Shown here piece after piece: positions 1 through 7,531 of a stretch of DNA of 29,108 nt (the first letter of the stretch is position 1; each line of letters opens with the position of its first letter). The position numbers and the translations under genes were made by a program. The DNA is from CAYJLB01 sp964370845 (lineage in GTDB: Bacteria > Bacillota > Clostridia > Oscillospirales > Ruminococcaceae), in assembly GCA_964370845.1 (NCBI GenBank), contig CAYJLB010000023.1:1-29108 (forward strand). The letters run 5' to 3'. The notes under the pieces are model-generated. The model was given only the letters and a program-made list of their open reading frames with translations, searched no databases and was not told the origin of the DNA.

Positions 1-38
1 TGCTCCCACATAAGCACCCTTAATCAGAGTGCTTAATT

Positions 39-67
39 ATTATACACTAATCAAAACCATTTGTCAA
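39..67 (-). promoter_or_regulatory. Consensus sigma-70 promoter reading leftward out of the window
   Basis: On the minus strand TTGACA (62-67) and TATAAT (39-44) are separated by exactly 17 bp, a perfect consensus match. Transcription should start near 32 and leave the window. The first transcribed bases contain an inverted repeat (AAGCAC/GTGCTT, about 12-33) that would form a 5'-end hairpin. The gene served lies outside the window. Confidence 0.85.
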
Positions 68-86
68 TACTTTTTTTGAAAAAATT

Positions 87-956
87 TTAAATATTTGCTA
101 ATTTTTTTATTTCATCAGAAGTAAATGCATATTCGCTGTTACAAAAGTGGTAATTTACCTTAGTAATCTCATCTTCAGACATTTCAGTTAAATCAGCTTT
201 ACCCACTGAAATAAGGGCTTTTTCTACCCTTTCACGCGAGCAATCGCATTTGTAAGCTACATCAAAGTCATCAAGAACGTTTGGTTCAAGACCCTCTAAA
301 ACTTTTAGCCCAATTTCTTCAGCAGTCATTCCATCAGACATCATTTTTGTCACCGAAGGAAGAATTTTTATATTTTTTTCAATAATATCAATTACCTCGT
401 CCCCAGCAAATGGAAGAACCTCAATTAAATATCCACCTGCCTCAAGAACAGTCAAATCAGTGTTTACAAGCACACCAAGAGCGCACACAGTAGGCTTTTG
501 CTCACTTGTTGCCAAATAATTTGTAATATCTTCGGCAATTTCCCCCGAAACAATAGGAACTTGCCCAGCATAAGGCTCTTTTAGCCCTAAATCTTTCACA
601 ACGGAAAGAGTACCACTTCTTCCCACTGCCCCAGCAACGTCAAGCTTTCCATATTTATTAAGAGGAAGCTCTACAACAGGGTTTTGTACATACGACTTTA
701 CATTCCCTCTGCTATCAGAAACTGCCACCAGAACGCCTGTAGCTCCATCTCCGTTAAGCCTCAACGTTAGACTATCTTTATCCCCTTTTAGGGCAAAACC
801 CATCAAGGAAGCAGCCATTGAAAGCCTACCTAAAGCGGCAGTTACAACAGCTGAAGTTTTGTGAATATTTTCAATTTCGCTAACAATATCTTTTCCGTCG
901 ATTACGGTCGCAACTACCGAAGCATCGGCACTAATTGTTCTAATTATTTTGGACAT
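87..956 (-). CDS. hslO: Hsp33-type redox-regulated chaperone lacking one zinc-ligand cysteine
   Basis: This is a 289-residue Hsp33, a cytosolic holdase that family members switch on when oxidation releases zinc from four C-terminal cysteines (CxC then CxxC). The N-terminal domain and the sequence CDCSRERVEKALISVGK are typical. C237 and C239 form the first pair. In the second pair the expected first cysteine is a tyrosine: the segment reads Y269-H-F-C272, with TAC at 150-152. Only three of four ligands remain. The reading frame and length are otherwise normal, so this is a substitution rather than a broken gene. The start is ATG at 956 with AAAGGAAA upstream. It is last in an operon with the methyltransferase and yerC, 40 bp after the methyltransferase stop. 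The family call is secure; the effect of the substitution is inferred. Confidence 0.95.
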   Translation of the reverse strand: MSKIIRTISADASVVATVIDGKDIVSEIENIHKTSAVVTAALGRLSMAASLMGFALKGDKDSLTLRLNGDGATGVLVAVSDSRGNVKSYVQNPVVELPLNKYGKLDVAGAVGRSGTLSVVKDLGLKEPYAGQVPIVSGEIAEDITNYLATSEQKPTVCALGVLVNTDLTVLEAGGYLIEVLPFAGDEVIDIIEKNIKILPSVTKMMSDGMTAEEIGLKVLEGLEPNVLDDFDVAYKCDCSRERVEKALISVGKADLTEMSEDEITKVNYHFCNSEYAFTSDEIKKLANI

Positions 957-996
957 TAAACATATTTCCTTTCAAAATCGGAATTAATTCCAAGCT

Positions 997-1743
997 TTAT
1001 CTTGAAATTTTCCTTGCTACATAAGTAATTCTCTCACTAGTATTATGAACACATTCGCTTGAAAAATAATCATAATGAGCTAAAATTTCAAACCCTGTTT
1101 CAATAAGCAATCTATCAATTTCATCTTGTTCATAAGCATTTTCAAAGAAAAATTCGTCAAAGCGGTGATAAACACCCTCATTTTCCTCGAAAAAAGTTAG
1201 ATTAATTTTGATTTTATTGCCCTCATCTTGCTCATTTTCCCACACACAAAACACATCCTTCGTTTCATAGGTGTAAGTGTTGTTTGAAAGGATGTTTTTA
1301 TGTTTATATGGAGTGTTCATATCAAAGATGAATAGACCATCATTTTCAGCAAAAAGAGAGACTTTTTCAAAAACCGACTTAACTTCAGCCAAATCAGCAA
1401 GATGATTTAAACTGTCCAAAGCACAAATAGTAACATCAATAGTTCCGTACATATCAAGTTTAGTCATATCTTGACAAATATATTGAATAGATAACCCACT
1501 ATCGTACTTTTTATCAAGGGCAACAGAAAGCATTTCCTGCGAAATATCCACAGCTATAACATCAAAGTCACGCCTTGCCATTTCTTCGGACAAGCTCCCT
1601 GTACCACAGGCTAAATCAAGTAAAATCCCTTTTTTACCATAAAACTTTTCTATTAATCCGCAATAGTATTCACTATTTTTTTTATAATCAATATTTTTTG
1701 TTAAATCGTCATAATATCTAGCAAAAATATGATAATTACTCAT
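997..1743 (-). CDS. Class I SAM-dependent methyltransferase (YqeM-like)
   Basis: This 248-residue protein has the Rossmann-fold SAM-binding motif I LDLACGTGS (residues 42-50) and the acidic end of strand beta2, AVDIS (64-68). It resembles the small-molecule or YqeM-like methyltransferases of Firmicutes. The substrate cannot be read from the sequence. No signal peptide or membrane segment is visible, so it should be cytosolic. Its ATG lies inside the end of yerC: the two genes share the 8 bases ATGAGTAA, which suggests translational coupling. hslO follows 40 bp later. The methyltransferase fold is firm; any specific function would be guesswork. Confidence 0.85.
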   Translation of the reverse strand: MSNYHIFARYYDDLTKNIDYKKNSEYYCGLIEKFYGKKGILLDLACGTGSLSEEMARRDFDVIAVDISQEMLSVALDKKYDSGLSIQYICQDMTKLDMYGTIDVTICALDSLNHLADLAEVKSVFEKVSLFAENDGLFIFDMNTPYKHKNILSNNTYTYETKDVFCVWENEQDEGNKIKINLTFFEENEGVYHRFDEFFFENAYEQDEIDRLLIETGFEILAHYDYFSSECVHNTSERITYVARKISR

Positions 1744-2029
1744 TTTCTTCTAGTCTATCGAAAATAATTTTGTAGCCGTTACTTCCATAATGAAGTGAAC
1801 GATTTACTCTACTAATAGTCGCAGTACTAGCTCCTGTTTCTTTAACGATATCGCTATAAACTTTCTTTTCAACAAGCATTTTTGCAACTTGTAATCTTTG
1901 CGCCATAGCTTTAAGTTCTAAAATTGTACATAAGTCTTCAAAGAAATTTTCACAATCTTCTTTTGTTTTAATACATAAAATCGCATCAAACAATTCTGAT
2001 AAACTTTGTTCATCTAAATTTTTATTCAT
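1736..2029 (-). CDS. YerC/YecD family TrpR-like DNA-binding protein
   Basis: This 97-residue protein matches the YerC/YecD branch of the Trp-repressor superfamily. It has a helical N-terminus with the LELKAMAQRLQVAKML segment (37-52) and a helix-turn-helix around 58-80 containing ETGASTATISRVNRSL. Length and C-terminus (YGSNGYKIIF) are typical of Firmicutes members. The ligand and target genes are unknown. It is first in the three-gene operon and overlaps the methyltransferase start by 8 bp. A ribosome binding site (GAGAGGAAT) precedes the ATG at 2029. I could not settle on a convincing promoter in the A+T-rich stretch 2030-2105. Confidence 0.88.
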   Translation of the reverse strand: MNKNLDEQSLSELFDAILCIKTKEDCENFFEDLCTILELKAMAQRLQVAKMLVEKKVYSDIVKETGASTATISRVNRSLHYGSNGYKIIFDRLEENE

Positions 2030-2102
2030 AATAATTCCATTCCTCTCAATTTTATTTTGTAATTACAAACTACAAAATCACGTTCCAAACTTTAACACTT
2101 TA

Positions 2103-2142
2103 AATAAAAATGTGCTAAACCTTTAATATTAGTTTAGCACAT
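2103..2142 (-). terminator. Intrinsic terminator after engB
   Basis: The sequence has an 11-bp perfect stem (2110-2120 with 2132-2142; arms ATGTGCTAAAC and GTTTAGCACAT) and an 11-nt loop. Reading leftward the stem is followed by TTTTATTTA. It sits between the engB stop (2206) and the yerC start (2029), so it should end the lon-engB transcript. Confidence 0.8.
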
Positions 2143-2205
2143 TAATTTATAAAAGTAAAGTCTTTTTTTGAAAAAATTTATACAATTTTATATAAAATGC
2201 AAAAT

Positions 2206-2847
2206 TTATTCAACAATTTCTGCTAAATCCAATTGTTCATCTTGACTCCTCACCATAGGTTCAACATCTACAGCAAGTTCCTCAATAATTTTTCTTATTT
2301 CATCTACACCCTCACCGGTCATAGCTGAAAAATCTATAGTTTTAATTTCTTCAAAGTAAGGAATTTCCTCAGCAAATCCTTTTTTTCTTTCCTCTCTTTG
2401 TCTTTTTGAAAGTTTATCTGCTTTTGTAAACACAATTGCAAAGGGAATTTCACTTTCAATAAGAAAATTTATCATATTAAGGTCATTTGCACTAGGCGGA
2501 TGACGCATATCTACTAATTGAAAAACTAGGGATAAGTGCCTTTCATCATTTAAATATCCCTCAATAAGCTCGCTCCAACGCTCTTTTTCAGTTTTAGCAA
2601 CCTTAGCATATCCGTATCCAGGCAAGTCTACAAGATAAATATTTTCTACAGAGAAAAAGTTTATAGTCGCAGTTTTACCTGGCATAGAACTTACTCTTGC
2701 CATACCTTTTCTATTAAAAATCTTGTTTATTAATGAAGATTTCCCAACGTTAGAACGTCCCGAAAACGCTATTTCAACCTTAACAGATGGAGGGATTTGA
2801 GTGAATTTCCCAAATGATATTTCAAATTTCGCTAAATTAAAATTCAT
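2206..2847 (-). CDS. engB: Ribosome-biogenesis GTPase EngB/YsxC
   Basis: EngB (YsxC) is a TRAFAC-class GTPase that works in late assembly of the large ribosomal subunit. The 213-residue protein shows G1 GRSNVGKS (30-37), G3 DLPGYG (74-79), G4 TKAD (141-144) and G5 SAMTGEG (174-180). The acidic C-terminal tail from about residue 196 is slightly longer than in many homologues. The start is ATG at 2847 with AAAGGAG ten bases upstream. It lies downstream of lon, the usual lon-engB order in Firmicutes, but here the two are pushed 422 bp apart by a repeat cluster. A strong terminator follows at 2103-2142. Confidence 0.95.
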   Translation of the reverse strand: MNFNLAKFEISFGKFTQIPPSVKVEIAFSGRSNVGKSSLINKIFNRKGMARVSSMPGKTATINFFSVENIYLVDLPGYGYAKVAKTEKERWSELIEGYLNDERHLSLVFQLVDMRHPPSANDLNMINFLIESEIPFAIVFTKADKLSKRQREERKKGFAEEIPYFEEIKTIDFSAMTGEGVDEIRKIIEELAVDVEPMVRSQDEQLDLAEIVE

Positions 2848-3270
2848 TCTTTAAACACTCCTTTCTCATTTTAAACTTATGTCCACACCGTTACTCTATC
2901 CAGTTTAACGGACAAGGCAAACCTTGACCCTACAATCGTAATATACGAACAAGCACAGGTCCGCCCCTACAGCAAAACCACCTCGCAAACGGGACGTCGA
3001 GGACGCCGTCTCCTACATTTTTTGCTCTTGAAAAATTGCGTGTCTGCCCGCGGGGGCTTCCCCACCAACGTCACGTTGCCTATTTTACTCTTGAACAATC
3101 GCGTGTGCCCATCTTGTTCACTCATCAAATTATTGCGTGTCTGCCAGCGGGGCTTCCCCGCCAACGTCACATTATCAATATTTTCCAATTATACAAGCCA
3201 TAACCTCGCAGAAACGAAAACAACCTATTTTGCTAAGTTCGGTGCGGGCATGGATGCAACGTCACGTTGC
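2848..3270. repeat. Repeat cluster A between lon and engB
   Basis: This 420-bp gap holds no credible gene. From left to right it contains: a CAAGG-CAAA-CCTTG hairpin followed by CCCTACA (about 2913-2932); a second element ending CCCCTACA (to 2971); GGGACGTCGAGGACGCCGTC plus TCCTACA (2991-3017), which recurs at 6081-6107 with one mismatch; two copies of a unit beginning ATTGCGTGTCTGCC (3035 and 3132, 97 bp apart) with a GCGGGG-CTT-CCCCGC hairpin in the second; and a 67-bp module (3204-3270) identical to 6347-6413. The module ends in the palindrome GCAACGTCACGTTGC, whose last base is also the last base of the lon stop codon. Short ORFs here are by-products of G+C-richer repeats. Confidence 0.8.
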
Positions 3271-5681
3271 TAGGCTAAAATAGCCTTTTCCTTAAGCAAT
3301 TCTTTTTCGGTTGGCTCGCTAATAAATAAGCCATTGTCAATATTTTCTTTCACTAAAGCTACATCTAAAACCTCGTCCAAAGTTTTTGCAAAAACGAAAT
3401 TCAATGAAGCCTTAACAACATCATCAACTTCCTCTAAATCAGACTTGTTTCCGTAAGGAATAATTACAGTTTTAATCCCCTCTTTGTAAGCAGCCATAGT
3501 TTTTTCACGAAGTCCGCCAATAGGCAAAACTTTTCCGTGGAGAGTAATTTCTCCCGTCATAGCTACATCAGAGCGTACTTTTATCCCCGATAAAGCGGAA
3601 ACTAGCGACGTTACCAAAGTCACACCAGCCGAAGGACCATCTTTTGGAACAGCCCCCTCAGGTGCGTGGATATGTACGTCTTTGTTTGTATAAAAATCTT
3701 TGTCAATTTCATATTTTTGTGCAACAGAACGAGTGTAACTTACTGCAATTTGAGCACTTTCTTTCATAACAGAGCCTAAAGAACCAGTAACTTCAACCTT
3801 GCCTTTTCCGTCTAAAACAAGTACTTCAAGAGGCATCAACGTTCCACCAACAGAAGTCCACGCAAGTCCGTTAGTAACGCCAACTTGGTCAATGTCAGCA
3901 AAAAAGTCTTTTTGATACTTTCTCGCACCCAAATAATGCTCAACTTTTTCAACAGTAAGAGTTGCTTTCTTGAACTTTTTAGCAACAATATCTGTGGCAA
4001 CTTTTCTACAAAGTGCAGAAATTTGTCTTTCAAGAGTTCTAACTCCAGCCTCACGAGTGTAACTATCAGCAAGGAGATAAATCGCTTCGTCAGTAAATTT
4101 TATCATTGTACCTTTTAGCCCATTTTTCTTAACTTGCTTAGGCACAAGGTGATTTTTTGCAATATGGAACTTTTCTTCTCTAGTGTAAGAAGTAAGCTCA
4201 ATCATATCCATTCTATCTTTAAGGGGAGGAGAAATTGTGCTTGCATTGTTTGCAGTTGTAATAAATAAAACATTGCTTAAATCAAAAGGAATTTCCATAT
4301 AATGGTCACGGAAAGCAGTGTTTTGTTCACTATCCAAAACTTCAAGCATTGCAGAAGAAGGGTCGCCCCTAAAATCGTTGCTCATTTTGTCAATTTCATC
4401 AAGTAATATAACTGGATTTTTTGTTCCAGCTTGTTTAATTGCATCAATAATTCGCCCAGGCATTGCACCTATGTAAGTTTTTCTGTGCCCGCGAATGTCG
4501 GACTCATCTTTAACTCCACCAAGAGATACACGAACATATTCACGTCCAGTAGCTCTTGCAATTGAACGCCCAATAGAAGTTTTACCCACACCAGGAGGTC
4601 CAACTAAGCAAATAATTTGTCCTTTTATATCAGGTGCAAGTGCTTTAACAGATAAAATTTCAATAATTCTATCCTTAACTTTTGTCAATCCATAATGGTC
4701 TTTATCCAAAACTATGCGAGATTTCACAACATCATTTTTTTCCTTAGAAAAATTATCCCAAGGCATTTCAATACAAGTATCTAAGTAATTCCTCAAAAGT
4801 CCAGCCTCAGAAGAATGGTCAGGTAATTTCATCAAACGAAGTGCATCTTTAATAAGCTTCTCCTTAGATTCCTCAGGAATTGGTAAAGCTTCAATCACTT
4901 CAAGATAAGGAGTTTCCCCGTATTCAGGGTCTTCTTCCCCTAATTGTTCCTTAATAACTTTCATTTGTTCACGCAAGAAATATTCACGTTGATGACGGTC
5001 AGCATTCTCGGAAGTTTGCTGTTGGATTTCTTTTGCAATAGAAATAACTTCAAACTCTTTCAATAAAATATCGTTTAAAGAAATTAACATATCCGCAATT
5101 TCACTTTTTTCAAGCAAAAATTGTTTATCATCAGTGAGAAGTGATACATTTGCAACCAAAACATCAAAAATCTTATAAGGGTCAGATTCACCCATAACAT
5201 TGTGATAAAGTTCTCTTGGCATACGAGGCATAATCGACGCATAACTCTCAAAAGTTTCCTTGATAGTTCTGCAAATTGCTTCGATTTCATTTTCTGTGCA
5301 AAGTGTCTTTTTTGTAGACGGAATTTTAGCAATTTTACCCATTAACAATTCTGATTCTTCCGACGGATAAAGTTCAACAAGCTTGGCTTTATATTGCCCC
5401 TCAACCAAAATTCTTGTCACATTATTAGAAGTCTTAACAATCTGTCTAATTTCAGCAACAACGCCAATTTGGTACAAGTCTTTTTCTGTGGGGTCTTCAA
5501 GATTTGCATCTTGTTGCGCAACAAGAAAAATCATTCTATCCCCCGCCAAAGCCCTCTTTATGGAATTAATAGACTTAGGTCTTATAACATCAAAATGTAT
5601 AACCATTTTTGGAAAAATAACCAAATCTCGCAGTGCAAGAACAGGCATCTCCAAAACATTTTTTTTAGCTCTAACGCTCAT
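3270..5681 (-). CDS. lon: ATP-dependent protease La (Lon)
   Basis: This is a complete LonA-type protease of 803 residues that degrades misfolded and regulatory proteins in the cytosol. It has an N-terminal substrate-binding domain, an AAA+ module with Walker A GPPGVGKTS (361-369) and Walker B VILLDEIDK (424-432), and a C-terminal protease with the Ser-Lys dyad S684 (in PKDGPSAG) and K727 (in LREKTMAA). I place the start at ATG 5681 because AGGAG lies just upstream; an upstream in-frame ATG at 5732 has no such site and sits at the predicted transcription start. Two promoters lie upstream. The stop codon directly touches a repeat-family palindrome. engB follows after 422 bp. Confidence 0.96.
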   Translation of the reverse strand: MSVRAKKNVLEMPVLALRDLVIFPKMVIHFDVIRPKSINSIKRALAGDRMIFLVAQQDANLEDPTEKDLYQIGVVAEIRQIVKTSNNVTRILVEGQYKAKLVELYPSEESELLMGKIAKIPSTKKTLCTENEIEAICRTIKETFESYASIMPRMPRELYHNVMGESDPYKIFDVLVANVSLLTDDKQFLLEKSEIADMLISLNDILLKEFEVISIAKEIQQQTSENADRHQREYFLREQMKVIKEQLGEEDPEYGETPYLEVIEALPIPEESKEKLIKDALRLMKLPDHSSEAGLLRNYLDTCIEMPWDNFSKEKNDVVKSRIVLDKDHYGLTKVKDRIIEILSVKALAPDIKGQIICLVGPPGVGKTSIGRSIARATGREYVRVSLGGVKDESDIRGHRKTYIGAMPGRIIDAIKQAGTKNPVILLDEIDKMSNDFRGDPSSAMLEVLDSEQNTAFRDHYMEIPFDLSNVLFITTANNASTISPPLKDRMDMIELTSYTREEKFHIAKNHLVPKQVKKNGLKGTMIKFTDEAIYLLADSYTREAGVRTLERQISALCRKVATDIVAKKFKKATLTVEKVEHYLGARKYQKDFFADIDQVGVTNGLAWTSVGGTLMPLEVLVLDGKGKVEVTGSLGSVMKESAQIAVSYTRSVAQKYEIDKDFYTNKDVHIHAPEGAVPKDGPSAGVTLVTSLVSALSGIKVRSDVAMTGEITLHGKVLPIGGLREKTMAAYKEGIKTVIIPYGNKSDLEEVDDVVKASLNFVFAKTLDEVLDVALVKENIDNGLFISEPTEKELLKEKAILA

Positions 5682-5740
5682 AGTATCTCCTACTTTTATA
5701 TCAATATATTTTTCAGTATTTAAACAATACACTCACGAAT

Positions 5741-5769
5741 ATTATACACTAAATCCGCACTTTTTGCAA
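5741..5769 (-). promoter_or_regulatory. lon proximal promoter
   Basis: TTGCAA (5764-5769) and TATAAT (5741-5746) on the minus strand have a 17-bp spacer. Initiation near 5734 gives a leader of about 50 nt before the lon ATG at 5681. Confidence 0.7.
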
Positions 5770-5829
5770 CAAGTAAATAAGAGCAGTTTAATTCTCAAAT
5801 ATAGCTATTTTATCATATTATTAACTGAT

Positions 5830-5891
5830 TTAACATATATGTAACTTTTTATGTTAACGTATATTATACATATTTAGTATTCATTTGTCAA
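5830..5891 (-). promoter_or_regulatory. lon distal promoter with overlapping inverted repeat
   Basis: On the minus strand TTGACA (5886-5891) and TATAAT (5863-5868) with a 17-bp spacer form a perfect consensus. The predicted start near 5856 falls in an inverted repeat, TTAACAT (5830-5836) and ATGTTAA (5851-5857), that also encloses the palindrome ACATATATGT (5833-5842). This looks like an operator placed over the start site. It is not a recognisable CIRCE element, and I did not see a clear CtsR box. Confidence 0.65.
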
Positions 5892-5920
5892 TTGCTTTTT
5901 CAAAATTTTCATCAAATAAA

Positions 5921-5974
5921 CAAAAAGGCACTATAACAAAACTCTTTTTTCAGTTTCGTTACAGTCCTTTTTTC
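5921..5974 (-). terminator. Long hairpin terminator for the purine-ychF transcript
   Basis: A roughly 17-bp stem with one bulge and G-U pairs forms between 5926-5943 and 5952-5968. Reading leftward it is followed by a T5 run, and reading rightward by a T6 run, so it could act both ways. It is the first good terminator downstream of ychF, 440 bp past its stop, with repeat cluster B between them. Confidence 0.75.
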
Positions 5975-6028
5975 TAGTATGATAAAAAACAAATATGGAA
6001 AATTATTTTTGATTTCAGTTTTGCTAAA

Positions 6029-6413
6029 TTGCGGAGTTGGCTTCCCCTACATCCCGCTTTGGCAGATTTGCCTATTCTTCGGGACGTCGAGGACGCCGTC
6101 CCCTACAAAATCCGACCTCGCGAAAACATATTTATTCAATTTTACAATATAATAACGCGAGAATGGGTCAAGCATCACGCTTGCCTCGCAGAAACAAAAA
6201 TGTCCTATTTATCTTTGTTCGGTGCGGGCATGGATGAAACGTCACGTTGTCAATAATTTCTCATCACGCAACATACAACTTCGCGGAAACATATTTGTTC
6301 AATTTTACAATGTAATAACGCGAGAATGGGTCAAGCGTCACGCTTGCCTCGCAGAAACGAAAACAACCTATTTTGCTAAGTTCGGTGCGGGCATGGATGC
6401 AACGTCACGTTGC
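6029..6413. repeat. Repeat cluster B after ychF
   Basis: No real gene lies here, although several short ORFs run through. Contents are: an element with CCCCTACA (about 6029-6052); the GGGACGTCGAGGACGCCGTC element plus CCCTACA (6081-6107); and two copies of a 133-bp unit (6118-6250 and 6281-6413) repeating with a 163-bp period. Each unit carries an internal palindrome (CAAGCGTCACGCTTG, or a one-mismatch version) and ends in GCAACGTCACGTTGC or a decayed form. The last 67 bp (6347-6413) are identical to 3204-3270. The right edge touches the ychF stop codon (6414-6416). Nothing else is visible between 5975 and 6028. Confidence 0.82.
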
Positions 6414-7508
6414 CTAGACGTTAAAACGGAAGTTTACAATATCGCCGTCTTTCATTACATATTCTTTACCCTCAAGACGAAGTAACCCTTTTTCCTTAGC
6501 CACCGCCATAGTTTTGCATTCCATTAAATCATCGTAAGAAATAATTTCTGCACGGATAAATCCTTTTTCAAAGTCAGTATGAATTTTTCCAGCCGCTCCT
6601 GGAGCTTTTGTGCCACGAGTAATCGTCCAAGCTCTAACTTCTTTTTCACCAGCAGTTAAATAAGAAATTAAACCAAGTAAAGAATAACCCTCTTGAATAA
6701 TACGTCCAAGACCTGAAATTTCAAGCCCTAATTCTGATAAAAACATCAATTTATCTTCTTCGTCCATATCCCCAATTTCAGCTTCAATTTGAGCGCAAAT
6801 TGGCAAAATAGCAGCATTTTCTTCCTTAGCAATCTCACAAACTATTTGGTAATGTGGGTTTGTTTCAATGTTATTTTTGTAATCTTCCTCACATAAATTT
6901 GCAGCATAAATTACAGGCTTATTTGAAAGCAGTGGACTTTGCTTGATAATTTCAAGTTCATCTTCAGTAAAATCAAAACTACGAGCTGGCTTACCTTCTT
7001 CAAGATGAGCTTTCAATCTTTGTAAAAATTCAACTTCAGCAGCGAATTTTTTATCTCCCTTAGCAGCCTTTTTACTTCTATCAATTCTTCTTTCCACCAT
7101 TTCAACATCAGAAAATACAAGTTCCAAATTAATAGTTTCAATGTCACGTCTAGGGTTAATTTCTCCATCAACGTGAATTACGTCAATGTCCTCAAAACAA
7201 CGTACAACGTGAACAATTGCGTCAACTTCACGAATATTTGACAAGAATTTATTTCCAAGTCCCTCGCCCTTAGACGCACCTTTTACAAGCCCCGCAATGT
7301 CAACAAATTCAAGCACCGCAGGAACTAATTTTTCCGAATTATACATTTCAAGCAGTGTGTCTAAACGTTCATCAGGCACTGCAACTACTCCAACATTTGG
7401 TTCAATCGTGCAAAACGGATAGTTCGCAGATTGTGCACCAGCATTAGTAAGCGCATTAAACAAAGTACTTTTTCCCACATTTGGGAGTCCAACCATTCCT
7501 AATTTCAT
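6414..7508 (-). CDS. ychF: Redox-regulated ATPase YchF (OLA1/Obg family)
   Basis: YchF is a ribosome-associated P-loop NTPase of the Obg superfamily that prefers ATP to GTP. The 364-residue protein has the P-loop GLPNVGKST (7-15), a G3 region FVDIAGLVKGASKGEGLG, and the family-defining G4 variant NLCE (204-207) in place of NKxD. A TGS domain occupies about 280-364 and ends in the usual DGDIVNFRFNV. The natural C-terminus shows that the repeat beginning one base after the stop has not altered the protein. The ATG at 7508 has AAAGGAT upstream. It lies 23 bp after the purD stop and is probably cotranscribed with it. Confidence 0.96.
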   Translation of the reverse strand: MKLGMVGLPNVGKSTLFNALTNAGAQSANYPFCTIEPNVGVVAVPDERLDTLLEMYNSEKLVPAVLEFVDIAGLVKGASKGEGLGNKFLSNIREVDAIVHVVRCFEDIDVIHVDGEINPRRDIETINLELVFSDVEMVERRIDRSKKAAKGDKKFAAEVEFLQRLKAHLEEGKPARSFDFTEDELEIIKQSPLLSNKPVIYAANLCEEDYKNNIETNPHYQIVCEIAKEENAAILPICAQIEAEIGDMDEEDKLMFLSELGLEISGLGRIIQEGYSLLGLISYLTAGEKEVRAWTITRGTKAPGAAGKIHTDFEKGFIRAEIISYDDLMECKTMAVAKEKGLLRLEGKEYVMKDGDIVNFRFNV

Positions 7509-7531
7509 TATATTTATCCTTTCAAGGTTAA

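Noticed and set aside
87..956. hslO as a pseudogene
   Set aside because: The frame is complete and all other conserved segments are present; only one cysteine is substituted.
2967..3188. Small ORFs on both strands in repeat cluster A
   Set aside because: They run through repeated hairpin modules that recur elsewhere out of frame, lack ribosome sites, and encode Arg/Pro-rich strings.
5383..5844. 153-codon plus-strand ORF overlapping the lon 5' end
   Set aside because: It is antisense to lon and its promoters, and the protein resembles no family.
6029..6485. Overlapping plus-strand ORFs across repeat cluster B
   Set aside because: They are built from the repeat units and run into ychF antisense. 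The similarity between their peptides reflects repeated DNA, not a protein family.
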